Shown here: positions 43,399 through 52,387 of the stretch, one piece after another
Position numbering within the stretch: the first letter of the stretch is position 1
How the letters are laid out: every line of letters starts with the position of its first letter
NCBI GenBank assembly: GCA_903874275.1
Contig: CAIQRS010000025.1
Location: forward strand, 1-64,000
From: an uncultured Anaeromyxobacter sp.
Lineage (GTDB): Bacteria; Myxococcota; Myxococcia; Myxococcales; Anaeromyxobacteraceae
DNA: 64,000 bases
Reading direction: 5' to 3'
The notes under the pieces: model-generated
What the model was told of the DNA's origin: nothing
The model's input: only the letters and a program-made list of their open reading frames with translations
The model's database searches: none
Translations under genes and position numbers: made by a program

Positions 43399-44510
43399 CG
43401 CCGCGGGCGCTCATGGTGATGATGGAGCCGACGCCGTACGTGGATGGCCTGGTTGTCCAGTTGAGGTCGACCTGGGCGGGTGCACTGGAGTGCGTTTTCC
43501 TTGGAAAGGATCTGTCGCAGAGGTGGAGCGAGGTGGGGACGGAGCAGCGAACACTGGCGCCGGGGATGCTCCCGGGGGCACGGGAACTGGCGAGGATGCT
43601 ACGGTCTGGCGACTATGACCTCGTTCACACTGCGGGCTGGGGCCACCCGTTGCTCGCACTCGCAATCCTGCTCGGTAGCGCTCTCGGTGTTCCGGTCACG
43701 GTGGAATCCGACACGCCGCTGCGGCCCAATCGCGGCTGGTTGCGACGCGCAGTCAGGCGCTTGGCGTACCCGACCTTCTTCCGCGTGCCACGGCTCTTCC
43801 TGCCAGCGGGTTCGCGCCAGGCAGACTACCTGCGTCGCTACGGGGTGGGACCGGGTCGAATCAGGATTGCCCAGATGACGGTGGATACGGAGGCGATCCG
43901 GGCCCACCGGGCTCGGATGTCCAAGGATTCCCGGCGCATGGTGCGCGAACACATGGGGCTCTCCAGCGGGCAGGTGACATTTCTCTTCGTGGGGCGGCTG
44001 GAGCCCCACAAGGGATTGCGAGAGCTCCTACAGGCCTACGAACGCCTGCGCGGACAGGTTGGGCCCGCCGTGGCGTTGGTGGTCGTCGGGGACGGCTCCA
44101 TGGCCGGGGAGGTTCGTTCGGAGGCCAGGCGGATCCCGGGGCTGATAGCGACTGGGCGCCTGGCGGGAGAAGGGTTGCGCGACGCATATTGCGCAGCCGA
44201 CGTGTTCGTCCTTCCTTCCACGGACGAGCCATGGGGACTCGTCGTGAACGAGGCGATGGCGGCGGGCTTGCCGGCAATCCTCACGGACGCAGTCGGGTGC
44301 GTCGATGACCTTCTGGTGTCCGGGACGACGGGGATCATAGTCGGGGTAGGTCGCGTTCCGGAACTCGAGGAGGCAATGCATACCCTGGTGGACGAACGGG
44401 ACTTGAGGGAGGCGATGGGCCGTGCGGCGGAGATTCACATCAGGCCGTGGACCCTCCGGAACGAGGCCGTGCGCATCGTGAGCGCCTGGAGCGAGGCTCT
44501 CGAACCATGA
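43395..44510 (+). CDS. GT4-family glycosyltransferase
   Basis: 371 residues from the overlapping ATG. GT-B donor domain: VTFLFVGRLEPHKGLRELLQ, LVVVGDGSMAGE and STDEPWGLVVNEAMAAGLPA. The N-terminal MEPTPYVDGLVVQL and YDLVHTAGWGHPLLALAI are the acceptor half. The stop overlaps the polymerase ATG (ATGA at 44507-44510). Confidence 0.88.
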   Translation: MTPRALMVMMEPTPYVDGLVVQLRSTWAGALECVFLGKDLSQRWSEVGTEQRTLAPGMLPGARELARMLRSGDYDLVHTAGWGHPLLALAILLGSALGVPVTVESDTPLRPNRGWLRRAVRRLAYPTFFRVPRLFLPAGSRQADYLRRYGVGPGRIRIAQMTVDTEAIRAHRARMSKDSRRMVREHMGLSSGQVTFLFVGRLEPHKGLRELLQAYERLRGQVGPAVALVVVGDGSMAGEVRSEARRIPGLIATGRLAGEGLRDAYCAADVFVLPSTDEPWGLVVNEAMAAGLPAILTDAVGCVDDLLVSGTTGIIVGVGRVPELEEAMHTLVDERDLREAMGRAAEIHIRPWTLRNEAVRIVSAWSEALEP

Positions 44511-45781
44511 ACGGTGGTGGCCTAGCGCGGTGGTCAGGCCCTCTCCTGATCCTGGCGTTTGCCGCGGTCGGAGTGAGCCGGGTCAACGCCGTCTTCAGCG
44601 GTCCAGCTCGCTGGGTCGTCCTCGCAGGGTGCGCGGTCCTCGTTCTTCCGCACGGGTTCCCAAGGGGCCTGTACGGCACCCGCTTCATGCTGGCGAGCAT
44701 GATCTATGCGGGTTATGCCGCCCTTTCGTCCATCTGGTCGGAGGCTCCGCAACTATCCGCCCTGAAAGGGGGGGCGTTCCTCGTCGTGATGACGACAGGC
44801 GCGACCGCGGGGTATCTCTGGGTCCGGTATTCGCGGGTCGACCGTGCACTCGATCTGCTCGGGCCCCTTCTGGTGCTTGCGGTCGGGGCAGGGGTGCTGG
44901 GAACGGAGGGGGCATCGATAAAAACCGGAGAAGGGGTCGACCTGTATCAGGGAGCGACCAGTAACCCCAATTACCTGGGCGCCCTCTGCGCGATGGCCTT
45001 GCCCCTCCCAGCGTGGAAGTGGATGAGCGGGGGTCGCGGGGGACCCCGCATGGGGTGGATGGCACTGTGCGCCGTGCTCGTCGTCGCGGTCATCTTTTCG
45101 CGGTCCCGGGCAGCGATGCTCATCCTCCTCTGCATCGGGGCTGGCGTGTGGAGCGTCCTGGGACTTCGCCGCAAGCGGCTGGCGGGAGTTCCGATCTTCC
45201 TTGGGGCCGCTCTCGCGCTCCTGTTGGCTCCCGGGCTACGCGACATGGCGACCGACGACCTTGTCTTCAAGGGCAACCGGGGGGCGGGTGTCCTCGCTTC
45301 TCGCCAGGGGACGTGGGGAGAGTCGTGGGATGCAGCCGTCCAGGGAGCGGTCTGGGGCCTGGGTTATGGCGTCAGCGCAGGCGCGGACGCGTCCTCGGTC
45401 GGCATGACATCCACGCTGGGTTACGGCCGCGAGAAGGGAAATACGCAACTGGGAATCGTGGAGGAACTGGGAATCGTCGGCCTGTTGCTGTACCTGGCAT
45501 CGACGGTCGCGCTCTTCTCGGCAACGCGCAGGGCGGCCGTCCAGGCTGGGTCGTCCACAGGTGCCTCGGTGCTGCGCATGGTGATAGCCGCCCTCGTCGG
45601 CATTACGCTGCACTCCGTCTTCGAGGCCTGGTACAACGCCCCTGGGGCCATGGAGTCCATGTACTACTGGGTGCTCGCAGGTGTCGCGATGGGGCTTGCG
45701 ACCGATCCCCGGCTGTGCCTTCCAGTGGCCGATGCGATGCCGACCGGGTTTCAACCCGTGGGGCAAGGGAGGACCGCATGA
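44507..45781 (+). CDS. wzy: O-antigen ligase/polymerase-type membrane protein (Wzy candidate)
   Basis: 424 residues with about ten hydrophobic segments and a large periplasmic loop. The loop motif LASRQGTWGESWDAAVQGAV with GYGVSAG and a following TQLGIVEELGIVGLLLYLAS is the Wzy_C/O-antigen-ligase signature. It is the only polymerase-like protein in the locus, so it most likely joins repeat units flipped by Wzx, under control of Wzc. It is coupled to genes on both sides by ATGA overlaps. Confidence 0.85.
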   Translation: MNGGGLARWSGPLLILAFAAVGVSRVNAVFSGPARWVVLAGCAVLVLPHGFPRGLYGTRFMLASMIYAGYAALSSIWSEAPQLSALKGGAFLVVMTTGATAGYLWVRYSRVDRALDLLGPLLVLAVGAGVLGTEGASIKTGEGVDLYQGATSNPNYLGALCAMALPLPAWKWMSGGRGGPRMGWMALCAVLVVAVIFSRSRAAMLILLCIGAGVWSVLGLRRKRLAGVPIFLGAALALLLAPGLRDMATDDLVFKGNRGAGVLASRQGTWGESWDAAVQGAVWGLGYGVSAGADASSVGMTSTLGYGREKGNTQLGIVEELGIVGLLLYLASTVALFSATRRAAVQAGSSTGASVLRMVIAALVGITLHSVFEAWYNAPGAMESMYYWVLAGVAMGLATDPRLCLPVADAMPTGFQPVGQGRTA

Positions 45782-46806
45782 TCTCCGATGCCCTTCTCGA
45801 TATTCTTGCATGCCCAAGGGATCGGCTTCCGCTCGAGCGCGCCGGAGCGACTCGGCTGGTCTGCACCGACGGGCACGAGTTCCCTGTCGTCGACGGGATA
45901 CCCGTGCTGCTTGCGAACGAGCTTCCCCCGACCCACCCGAGCCTTCGCGACACCATGGCCATCGTGGGGGATGGGCACGCGGGGCGGCTGATGGACGTAG
46001 CCCCCGAGAGCGCCGTGGATCCGTATGTCCAGTCGGAGATCCTAAAGACGAACGGGCAGCTGTATCGCCACCTCGTCGGATCGCTCAGCCGCTATCCGAT
46101 CCCGGAGATTCGCCTCCCGCCGGGGGATGGAGAGAAACTGCTCGATGTCGGATGCAACTGGGGCCGGTGGACCTTCGCCGCCGCCCGCGCCGGCTACCGT
46201 GCGGTGGGAATCGACCCCTGGATCGAAGGTACGCGGGCCGGAAAGAGAGTCGCGCGGCAACTGGGTCTCGAGGCCGACTTCGTCGTGGGCGATGCGCGCC
46301 AGCTTCCGTTTCGAGACGGCGCATTCGACGTGGCGTACTCGTACTCGGTCCTGCAGCACTTCTCGAAGAGCAATGCCCGGACCGCGTGGACGCAGATGGC
46401 CCGGGTCACGGCGGTCGACGGGACCGTCCTCGTGCAGATGCCGAATATCTTCGGCCTGAGGCAGGCGTACAACCGGCTCTTCAGAACCGCGGCTACAGCC
46501 GCCGATCCATTTCGCGTGCGCTACTGGACTCCGCGGGAGCTCCGGCGCACGGGCCGCGATGTAGTGGGCCCGACGGAGACGTTCGTCGATGGCTTCTTCT
46601 CCTTGAATCCACAGGTCACCGACCTGGATCTCATGCCCCCTCACCTCGGCGCCATCATCCGTTGTTCGGATCTCCTTCGCCGCGCTTCGACGATTTTGCC
46701 GTGGATCGGGTCGATGGCCGACAGCCTCTACGTCCGGTCGGCCCGTGCCGCGGGTCCGGCGTCCGCGATTTCGGGCCAGAGGCTCACCGGCACGGAGACG
46801 TCCTGA
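45778..46806 (+). CDS. SAM methyltransferase with N-terminal Trm112-like domain
   Basis: 342 residues from the overlapping ATG. Residues 1-50 (LLDILACPRDRLPLE...RLVCTDGHEFPVVDGIPVLL) form a Trm112-like zinc-ribbon with only two of the usual four cysteines. The methyltransferase part has KLLDVGCNWGRWTFAAARAG and FDVAYSYSVLQHF. Such fusions are common in glycan loci; substrate unknown. Confidence 0.85.
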   Translation: MISDALLDILACPRDRLPLERAGATRLVCTDGHEFPVVDGIPVLLANELPPTHPSLRDTMAIVGDGHAGRLMDVAPESAVDPYVQSEILKTNGQLYRHLVGSLSRYPIPEIRLPPGDGEKLLDVGCNWGRWTFAAARAGYRAVGIDPWIEGTRAGKRVARQLGLEADFVVGDARQLPFRDGAFDVAYSYSVLQHFSKSNARTAWTQMARVTAVDGTVLVQMPNIFGLRQAYNRLFRTAATAADPFRVRYWTPRELRRTGRDVVGPTETFVDGFFSLNPQVTDLDLMPPHLGAIIRCSDLLRRASTILPWIGSMADSLYVRSARAAGPASAISGQRLTGTETS

Positions 46807-46807
46807 G

Positions 46808-47962
46808 GTGCGAAGCCTTCACGTGACGGCCGAGGCGGGAGGAACGGATGGACTGAGCGCGGCCACGCTCGGATTGTGCCGGCAGCTGGGTGCGATGGGC
46901 TACCGGTCCCAGCTCGTGACCGTCGGCGAGCGCGAGTTGGCGACGTCCACCGGGTTCGACCACGCCAGCGTCGCCGAGGCGAGATGGTTGCCTCACGGCG
47001 CCAGGGCGCCCGGCATCGGAGCCGTGCTGGAGGAGAAGGCGCTATCGAGCGACGTCATTCATGTTCACGGCCTCTGGCGATTCCCAGGTCTCGAGGCCGT
47101 TCGAGTCGCCAAGGGCTTGGGAATGCCCTTCATCGTCTCCGTTCACGGGATGCTCAGTCCAGAAGCACTCCGGATCTCGCGATGGCAGAAGCGCATCTTC
47201 TGGCGGACGCACCAGAGAGCCGCGCTTGCAGGCGCATCGCTCGTTCATGCGACGTCCGAAAGGGAGTACGAGGCCATCCGCGCGAGCGGAATCGAGGCCC
47301 CGGTGGCAATCGTGCCGTTCGGCGTAGACCTCTGGCCGCCGGGAATCACCACGCCGAATCGAGGGAGGACGGTGCTCTTTCTCGGACGGCTTCATCCGAT
47401 CAAAGGGCTCGACCTGCTGCTCGACGCGTGGCACACGGTCAAGCGCAATGGTTTCAGGGATTGGAGGCTGCGGATCGTGGGTCCCGAGGGCGTTTCCGGG
47501 TACAGGAGGGAACTTGAACGAGTCGTCCACCGCCGAACCATCCCCGACGTGGAGTTCGGCGCTGAGGTGACCGGCGATGCAAAATGGATGGAACTGGGAA
47601 CTGCGGCACTCACCGTCCTTCCCTCGAGGTCCGAGAATTTCGGCCTGACGGTGGTGGAGAGCCTTGTGGCCGCGACTCCGGTGATCGTCACGGATCGCGC
47701 GCCGTGGTCAGAACTCCCCGCAGTGGGCGCGGGGTGGTACGTGAACTGCGAGGCAGGGAGCATCGCACTGGCGCTGGGGCAGGGGATGTCCCTTGATGCG
47801 GCGGACAGGCAAGCGATGGGCGAGAGGGGACGTGCTTGGGTCACGAATCGCTTCTCTTGGACGGCGGCGGCAACCGAGATGGCGCACGCTTACGCGTGGT
47901 TGCTGTCACGGGCGGCCCCGCCGGAATTCGTCAGGCTCGGAGCAACTCATCGATCGAGGTGA
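46808..47962 (+). CDS. GT4-family glycosyltransferase
   Basis: 384 residues from a GTG 1 nt after the previous stop. Acceptor half: HVTAEAGGTDGLSAATLGLC and VIHVHGLWRFPGLEAVRVAK. Donor half: TVLFLGRLHPIKGLDLLLDA and PSRSENFGLTVVESLVAATP. It ends 11 nt before the converging carbamoyltransferase gene and is probably last in the operon that starts at 38780. Confidence 0.88.
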   Translation: MRSLHVTAEAGGTDGLSAATLGLCRQLGAMGYRSQLVTVGERELATSTGFDHASVAEARWLPHGARAPGIGAVLEEKALSSDVIHVHGLWRFPGLEAVRVAKGLGMPFIVSVHGMLSPEALRISRWQKRIFWRTHQRAALAGASLVHATSEREYEAIRASGIEAPVAIVPFGVDLWPPGITTPNRGRTVLFLGRLHPIKGLDLLLDAWHTVKRNGFRDWRLRIVGPEGVSGYRRELERVVHRRTIPDVEFGAEVTGDAKWMELGTAALTVLPSRSENFGLTVVESLVAATPVIVTDRAPWSELPAVGAGWYVNCEAGSIALALGQGMSLDAADRQAMGERGRAWVTNRFSWTAAATEMAHAYAWLLSRAAPPEFVRLGATHRSR

Positions 47963-47973
47963 ATCCGCGCAGT

Positions 47974-49719
47974 TCACCTCCTGTGCAACACCCAGTTCCC
48001 CATCGCCAGAACGTCCATCCTCGTCCGGAGGTAACAATTGATGGCGTCCCTCGGGCTCGCCACCACCGGTTCGTGCTCGTTGAAGCTGGTATTGAGCACC
48101 ATCCCCACGCCGGTCTGCCGCTCGAACTCGGAGATGAGGGCATGGTACCGCGGGTTCGCCTTGGCGCTAACGGTCTGGAGGCGCCCCGACCCGTCCACGT
48201 GGGTTATGGCCGGCACGTTGGCCCGCTCTTCCGGCTTCACCTGGTACACCATCAGCATGAACGGTGAGGGCTCGGTCCGCTCGAAGTACTTGCCCACTCG
48301 CTCCTCGAGCACGCTGGGAGCGAACGGTCGGTAGGTCTCCCGGTGCTTGATTCGGGTGTTGAGCATGTCCTTCATGTCGGTCCGGCGGGGGTCAGCGACG
48401 ATGGACCGATTTCCCAGCGCGCGGGGCCCGAACTCCATGCCTCCCTGGAACCAGCCCACCACGTTGCCTTGGGCGATCGCGCTAGCGACATGCGAGAAGA
48501 GCGCGGCGTCGTCGAGGTGCATCACCTCGATCCCCGCATCCCAGGTAGGCGTGCTCCTCGCCTCGTCGATGGCTGCCTTCACCGCGTCGTCCCCGTAAGC
48601 TGGACCGGTATAGGCGTGCTCCATCACGAAGCGGCGGGGTCGCCTCAGCACGGCGTGCTCGACCCAGAGCGCCGCCCCGATGGCTGTGCCGTCGTCGCCT
48701 GACGCCGGTTGGACGAACACCTCCTGGAAGCGCGTGCGCTCGAAGATCTTCCCGTTCGCCACCGAGTTGAGCGCGCAACCGCCGGCGAGACACAGCCGCG
48801 GCAGCTTCGTCCGATCCCAGAGATCCGAGAGGACGTGGAAGAAGATCTCCTCGTAGACCACCTGGGCCGACGCAGCGATGTCGGCCCACTTACCGAAGAA
48901 TTCGGGGTCCTCGGGGTCGCGCGCCGGCCCGAGCAACTCGACCATCTTGTCCGACCACACGCGTCCGAGGTGCGGGCTGCCCTCTCGCCAAGACATGTCG
49001 ATGCCAGCGGTGGCATGCACGAAGTAGGAGGTGTCGAGCTCGTACCTCCCACCTGGCACCGGCCGGATCAGGTTCCGCAACTTCTCGACGTAGGTTGGCT
49101 TCCCGTACGGGGCGAGCCCCATCATCTTCCACTCCTCGCCAAACTTGTTGAACCCGAGGAACTGGGTGACGGCCGTGAAAAAAAGACCGGCCGAGTGCGG
49201 GAAGGTGACCTCGTCGATGGGCTCGAGGTCGATCCCCCTTCCGACCGCGCGCATCGCGGAGAGGAAGTCCCCGAATCCATCCATGGAGAGGACGGCCGCT
49301 TCCTCGAAGCCGGAGGGGTAGAAGGCGCTCGCCACGTGGGAGCGGTGGTGTCCCACGTTGTGGATGGTTGCCTTCAGCGGGCCGCCGAGGGCCTTCGCGA
49401 GGTCGTCCGACGCGCCGCTGGCCTTCGCGAGGTTTACCGCCCGGTCGAGCGCCTTGCCGAGGAAGCCGGGGCGCTGCAGGGCGTTCCAGACCTTCTTCAG
49501 GAGGAAGGCGTTCGGGTCCCGGGAGAGGGCGACGTGCTCGACCTCGTCCGTCCGGACGCCGGCCTGCTCGAGGGCCGCCCGCACGGCCAGGGTGGGGAAC
49601 CCGGCGCAGTGCTTCTGGCGGTTGAGCCGTTCCTCCTCGATGGCGGAGACGAGCACCCCATCCTTCAGGAGGGCAACCGAGGCGTCGGCGTGGTACGCGT
49701 TGAGTCCGAGGATGGCCAT
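47974..49719 (-). CDS. carbamoyltransferase (NodU/CmcH/TobZ family)
   Basis: 581 residues from the ATG at 49719. N-terminal kinase-like domain: ILGLNAYHADASVALLKDG, NVGHHRSHVASAFY and VLSMDGFGD. C-terminal YrdC-like part: MEFGPRALGNRSIVADPR and VLNTSFNEHEPVVASPRDAI. It makes O-carbamoyl adenylate and transfers the carbamoyl group to a sugar hydroxyl. It forms a minus-strand pair with the gene at 49743-50729 (23-nt gap), so both may modify one sugar. Confidence 0.93.
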   Translation of the reverse strand: MAILGLNAYHADASVALLKDGVLVSAIEEERLNRQKHCAGFPTLAVRAALEQAGVRTDEVEHVALSRDPNAFLLKKVWNALQRPGFLGKALDRAVNLAKASGASDDLAKALGGPLKATIHNVGHHRSHVASAFYPSGFEEAAVLSMDGFGDFLSAMRAVGRGIDLEPIDEVTFPHSAGLFFTAVTQFLGFNKFGEEWKMMGLAPYGKPTYVEKLRNLIRPVPGGRYELDTSYFVHATAGIDMSWREGSPHLGRVWSDKMVELLGPARDPEDPEFFGKWADIAASAQVVYEEIFFHVLSDLWDRTKLPRLCLAGGCALNSVANGKIFERTRFQEVFVQPASGDDGTAIGAALWVEHAVLRRPRRFVMEHAYTGPAYGDDAVKAAIDEARSTPTWDAGIEVMHLDDAALFSHVASAIAQGNVVGWFQGGMEFGPRALGNRSIVADPRRTDMKDMLNTRIKHRETYRPFAPSVLEERVGKYFERTEPSPFMLMVYQVKPEERANVPAITHVDGSGRLQTVSAKANPRYHALISEFERQTGVGMVLNTSFNEHEPVVASPRDAINCYLRTRMDVLAMGNWVLHRR

Positions 49720-49742
49720 GGATTCTCGTGGTTGGGATGGCA

Positions 49743-50729
49743 TCAGGCGTAGGCGCTCAGTTCCCCACGCCAGTGCTTCCTGGCCACCCGCAGGAAGTTC
49801 TTCAGCAAGGCTGCGGCGGCTTGAAGGGGCCCGGCGAGGCGCCCGTGGCGATCGAACTGGACTACCCCCCGGGCGTGCCCCCGGAACAAGCAGATCCACG
49901 CTGCCATGTTTCCGCAATGGTTGACGATCCCGTCGCAGCGGGAGATCAGCAGCGTGACAGCCAGGAGGGTCCTCGCAAAGTCCTCCTTGCGTGCTCCGAG
50001 GGTCTGGCTGTCCAGCAGGTGCAGAGCCTTCGCCCCGCCAGTGGTCGGCATCTCCTCGATTGCGAAGGCGCCCGGAATCTGGCCGAGGAGCAGGGCCTTG
50101 GCTTGCGCCTGGTCAGTCTGGATCAGGACCCTTCCACGCCCACCCATGACCGCGGATGCAGCTTGCACGTACTGCGAGGGGCTCGCGAGCTTCAACTCGG
50201 TGCCCTTGTCGGAACCCCGATAGACGACGGCGAGGGTATTGGAACAGTCGATCCGGTACTTCTCCTGAAGAGCATTCGCCAGCCGCTCGATTTCGTAGCT
50301 TGGACGAAAGTATGCGTCCATGAACAGGTTAAACTGGCCATAGGGGTAGATCGAGTAGATGCCGTGATGGTCAGGACACTTCAGTGAACGCGAGTGGGCG
50401 CAAGCACTCGCCAACCGCGCAACGGCGTCGTCCGAGGTGCGAAACAGAGCGGGGTACAGGTCGGTCGGTTCCTCGTTGTCCCGATAGGCGAGGAACGAAC
50501 GGGAGAAGTCGATCCTGCGGGGGAAGTAGCCCAGCGCAGCAAGGTCGATCAGGCAGCACAGGGCATGCGTGCAGTTCGAGAAGAGGCCCGTGTTGGTGAT
50601 GGTGTACAGGACGCCGGATTCTGGATCGAGCTCGTGTTTGTGGCGGCGAGATGTGGCCTGAAGGCGCCCCAGGTGCGTGCCATCCTTGAACGTATCGGAC
50701 CTGGGTGCACTGGACTGGACCGCGTTCAC
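49743..50729 (-). CDS. putative fucosyltransferase-like (GT23/NodZ-superfamily) protein
   Basis: 328 residues. I do not recognise it firmly. TLAVVYRGSDKGTELKLASP resembles the HxRxGDK/E donor-binding motif of NodZ/GT23 and O-fucosyltransferases, with VLIQTDQAQAKALL and LISRCDGIVNHCGNMAAWIC in the positions of the D-x-D/S-x-S-N motifs of those folds. It has no signal peptide. Being paired with a carbamoyltransferase as in rhizobial Nod-factor genes (nodZ, nodU-type) fits a decorating fucosyltransferase. Alternative: a GT family without a name. Confidence 0.4.
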   Translation of the reverse strand: MNAVQSSAPRSDTFKDGTHLGRLQATSRRHKHELDPESGVLYTITNTGLFSNCTHALCCLIDLAALGYFPRRIDFSRSFLAYRDNEEPTDLYPALFRTSDDAVARLASACAHSRSLKCPDHHGIYSIYPYGQFNLFMDAYFRPSYEIERLANALQEKYRIDCSNTLAVVYRGSDKGTELKLASPSQYVQAASAVMGGRGRVLIQTDQAQAKALLLGQIPGAFAIEEMPTTGGAKALHLLDSQTLGARKEDFARTLLAVTLLISRCDGIVNHCGNMAAWICLFRGHARGVVQFDRHGRLAGPLQAAAALLKNFLRVARKHWRGELSAYA

Positions 50730-50915
50730 GGTGCTCCGATTCCGTGGGTGGCGACACGAACGGGCATTGTTGAAAGACGAATCGAAACCTTACAATACGG
50801 CGACAAAAAGTCCACGAGCGTTCGCACGGGTCGGCGTGGCTTGGCGGGTCGCGCAGGCTCCCCGCTTGGCGCGATACCCTGACGCTCTCATGAGTCACGG
50901 AAGGCACGATACGCC

Positions 50916-51545
50916 ATGTCAGAATCGGTGAGGCGAGCGGTGAAGTGGGTGCTGCGCGCGGCGCTCCTGCGGGCCCCGCAACGTTCGGAGGCCTGGCTGG
51001 ATCGACTGTATGCCAGGCATTCGCTTCAGGCGGTTCCGGGAGCGACCGCCGTCGACCTGGGCTCCGGAAGCAGGCCACGAAACCCCTTCCAGGCCGGAAC
51101 GGTTCGCGGAGCAGACCTCGAAGCCTCCGCCGGGGTCGATGCCTGCGATCTTGCGGGTGGATGCCTTCCGTATCCGAGCAACAGCATCGATTGTTTCACC
51201 GCATTCGACGTATTCGAGCACATCCCCCGTGTCTGGCCGATGGCCACGGATGGCCGGCAATCCGTGGCCATCACGAGGTTTCCGTTCGTGGGCCTGATGA
51301 GCGGATTGCACGATGCACTCAAGCCAGGAGGCATGGTCTTCGCGAAGTACCCCGCCTATCCTTGGGCCATCGCATTTCAAGACCCGACGCACGTGAACAT
51401 CATGACGGAAGAGACCATGGCCGCGTACTTCTGCGGGACCTCCCCGTGGGCACACATCTACGGGTTCTCCGGCCGATTCGAACTCATCGACCAGGGATGG
51501 GTAGAATCACACCACGTCGTGCTCCTGAGTAAGCCGGTCGGGTGA
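50916..51545 (+). CDS. class I SAM-dependent methyltransferase
   Basis: 209 residues. ATAVDLGSGSRPRNPFQAGT is a shortened motif I and DCFTAFDVFEHIPRVWP gives the substrate-side acidic motif; then ALKPGGMVFAKYPAYPW and FQDPTHVNIMTEETM, a pattern of glycan-locus methyltransferases. It is divergent from the minus-strand pair, with 186 nt between that must carry both promoters; no clear boxes are seen. Confidence 0.78.
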   Translation: MSESVRRAVKWVLRAALLRAPQRSEAWLDRLYARHSLQAVPGATAVDLGSGSRPRNPFQAGTVRGADLEASAGVDACDLAGGCLPYPSNSIDCFTAFDVFEHIPRVWPMATDGRQSVAITRFPFVGLMSGLHDALKPGGMVFAKYPAYPWAIAFQDPTHVNIMTEETMAAYFCGTSPWAHIYGFSGRFELIDQGWVESHHVVLLSKPVG

Positions 51546-51647
51546 CCCGGCCGGGGTCACTCCTTCGTCCTAAGAGGTGATCGGTCAGCCTATGATACCC
51601 AACGAGTCGGGCAGCAAGCATGCTGCCTTTTCCCAACGGGGGATCAA

Positions 51648-52379
51648 GTGGCAGAAGACCTGGCAGGGAAGAAGTTCTGGAACGAAAGTTGGAGCCATCT
51701 TCCTCCGATCGGGCCTTACGAGGGGCCCGTCTTCGAGCAGCACCCCGTGCTCAAGCCGTTTCTCGAAGCCGCTGGTGGGGGGGACGCCATCGAAATCGGG
51801 TGTGTACCTGGCAACTGGTTAGTGTATCTCGCCAAGGAGTACGGCTATCGGGTCCACGGAATCGACTACTCAGAGCACCTTGGCTACGTCCGCGAGAATC
51901 TGATCCGAAACGGGATCAATCCGGTCAGTCTCGTCCAGGGGGACTTCTTCTCCTATGCTCCACACGAGCGGTTTGACCTCGTGTTTTCGTCCGGGTTCGT
52001 CGAGCATTTTGACGATTACAATGGCGTCGTCGCGCGCCACGTAGGATTGGCCAAGATAGGTGGGCTTATCGTCATCATGGTTCCTAACCTGCGATGGATA
52101 CACTGGGTACTCTCGCGTACGTTCGCGCCCGACATCCTGCGGGTCCATCGTCTTGAACTCATGAAGCGCGGTCCGTTGAGACGTGCTCTCGAGTTCGCTG
52201 GAAGCACCGTGCTGCACTGTGGGTTCCAAAAGACGTTTCGTCCCGTTTATCCGTTGCCAGTTCCCGTCGACCTTTGCGTTCGCGCGTTCCGGAAGGGATT
52301 GCGAATGCTGGCGCTGGATGACATCGGCAACCCACTGGGTAGTCCCTACCTGATAGCTGTCGCTCGCCGGGTGCGGTAG
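51648..52379 (+). CDS. class I SAM-dependent methyltransferase
   Basis: 243 residues from a GTG at 51648 preceded by GGGGGA. DAIEIGCVPGNWLVYLAKEY is motif I, then GIDYSEHLGYVRENLIRNGI and FDLVFSSGFVEHFDDYNGVV. The C-terminal third (VPNLRWIHWVLSRTFAPDIL) is typical of methyltransferases of O-antigen loci. It is separated by 8 nt from the aldo/keto reductase gene. Confidence 0.82.
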   Translation: MAEDLAGKKFWNESWSHLPPIGPYEGPVFEQHPVLKPFLEAAGGGDAIEIGCVPGNWLVYLAKEYGYRVHGIDYSEHLGYVRENLIRNGINPVSLVQGDFFSYAPHERFDLVFSSGFVEHFDDYNGVVARHVGLAKIGGLIVIMVPNLRWIHWVLSRTFAPDILRVHRLELMKRGPLRRALEFAGSTVLHCGFQKTFRPVYPLPVPVDLCVRAFRKGLRMLALDDIGNPLGSPYLIAVARRVR

Positions 52380-52387
52380 TTCTGGTC

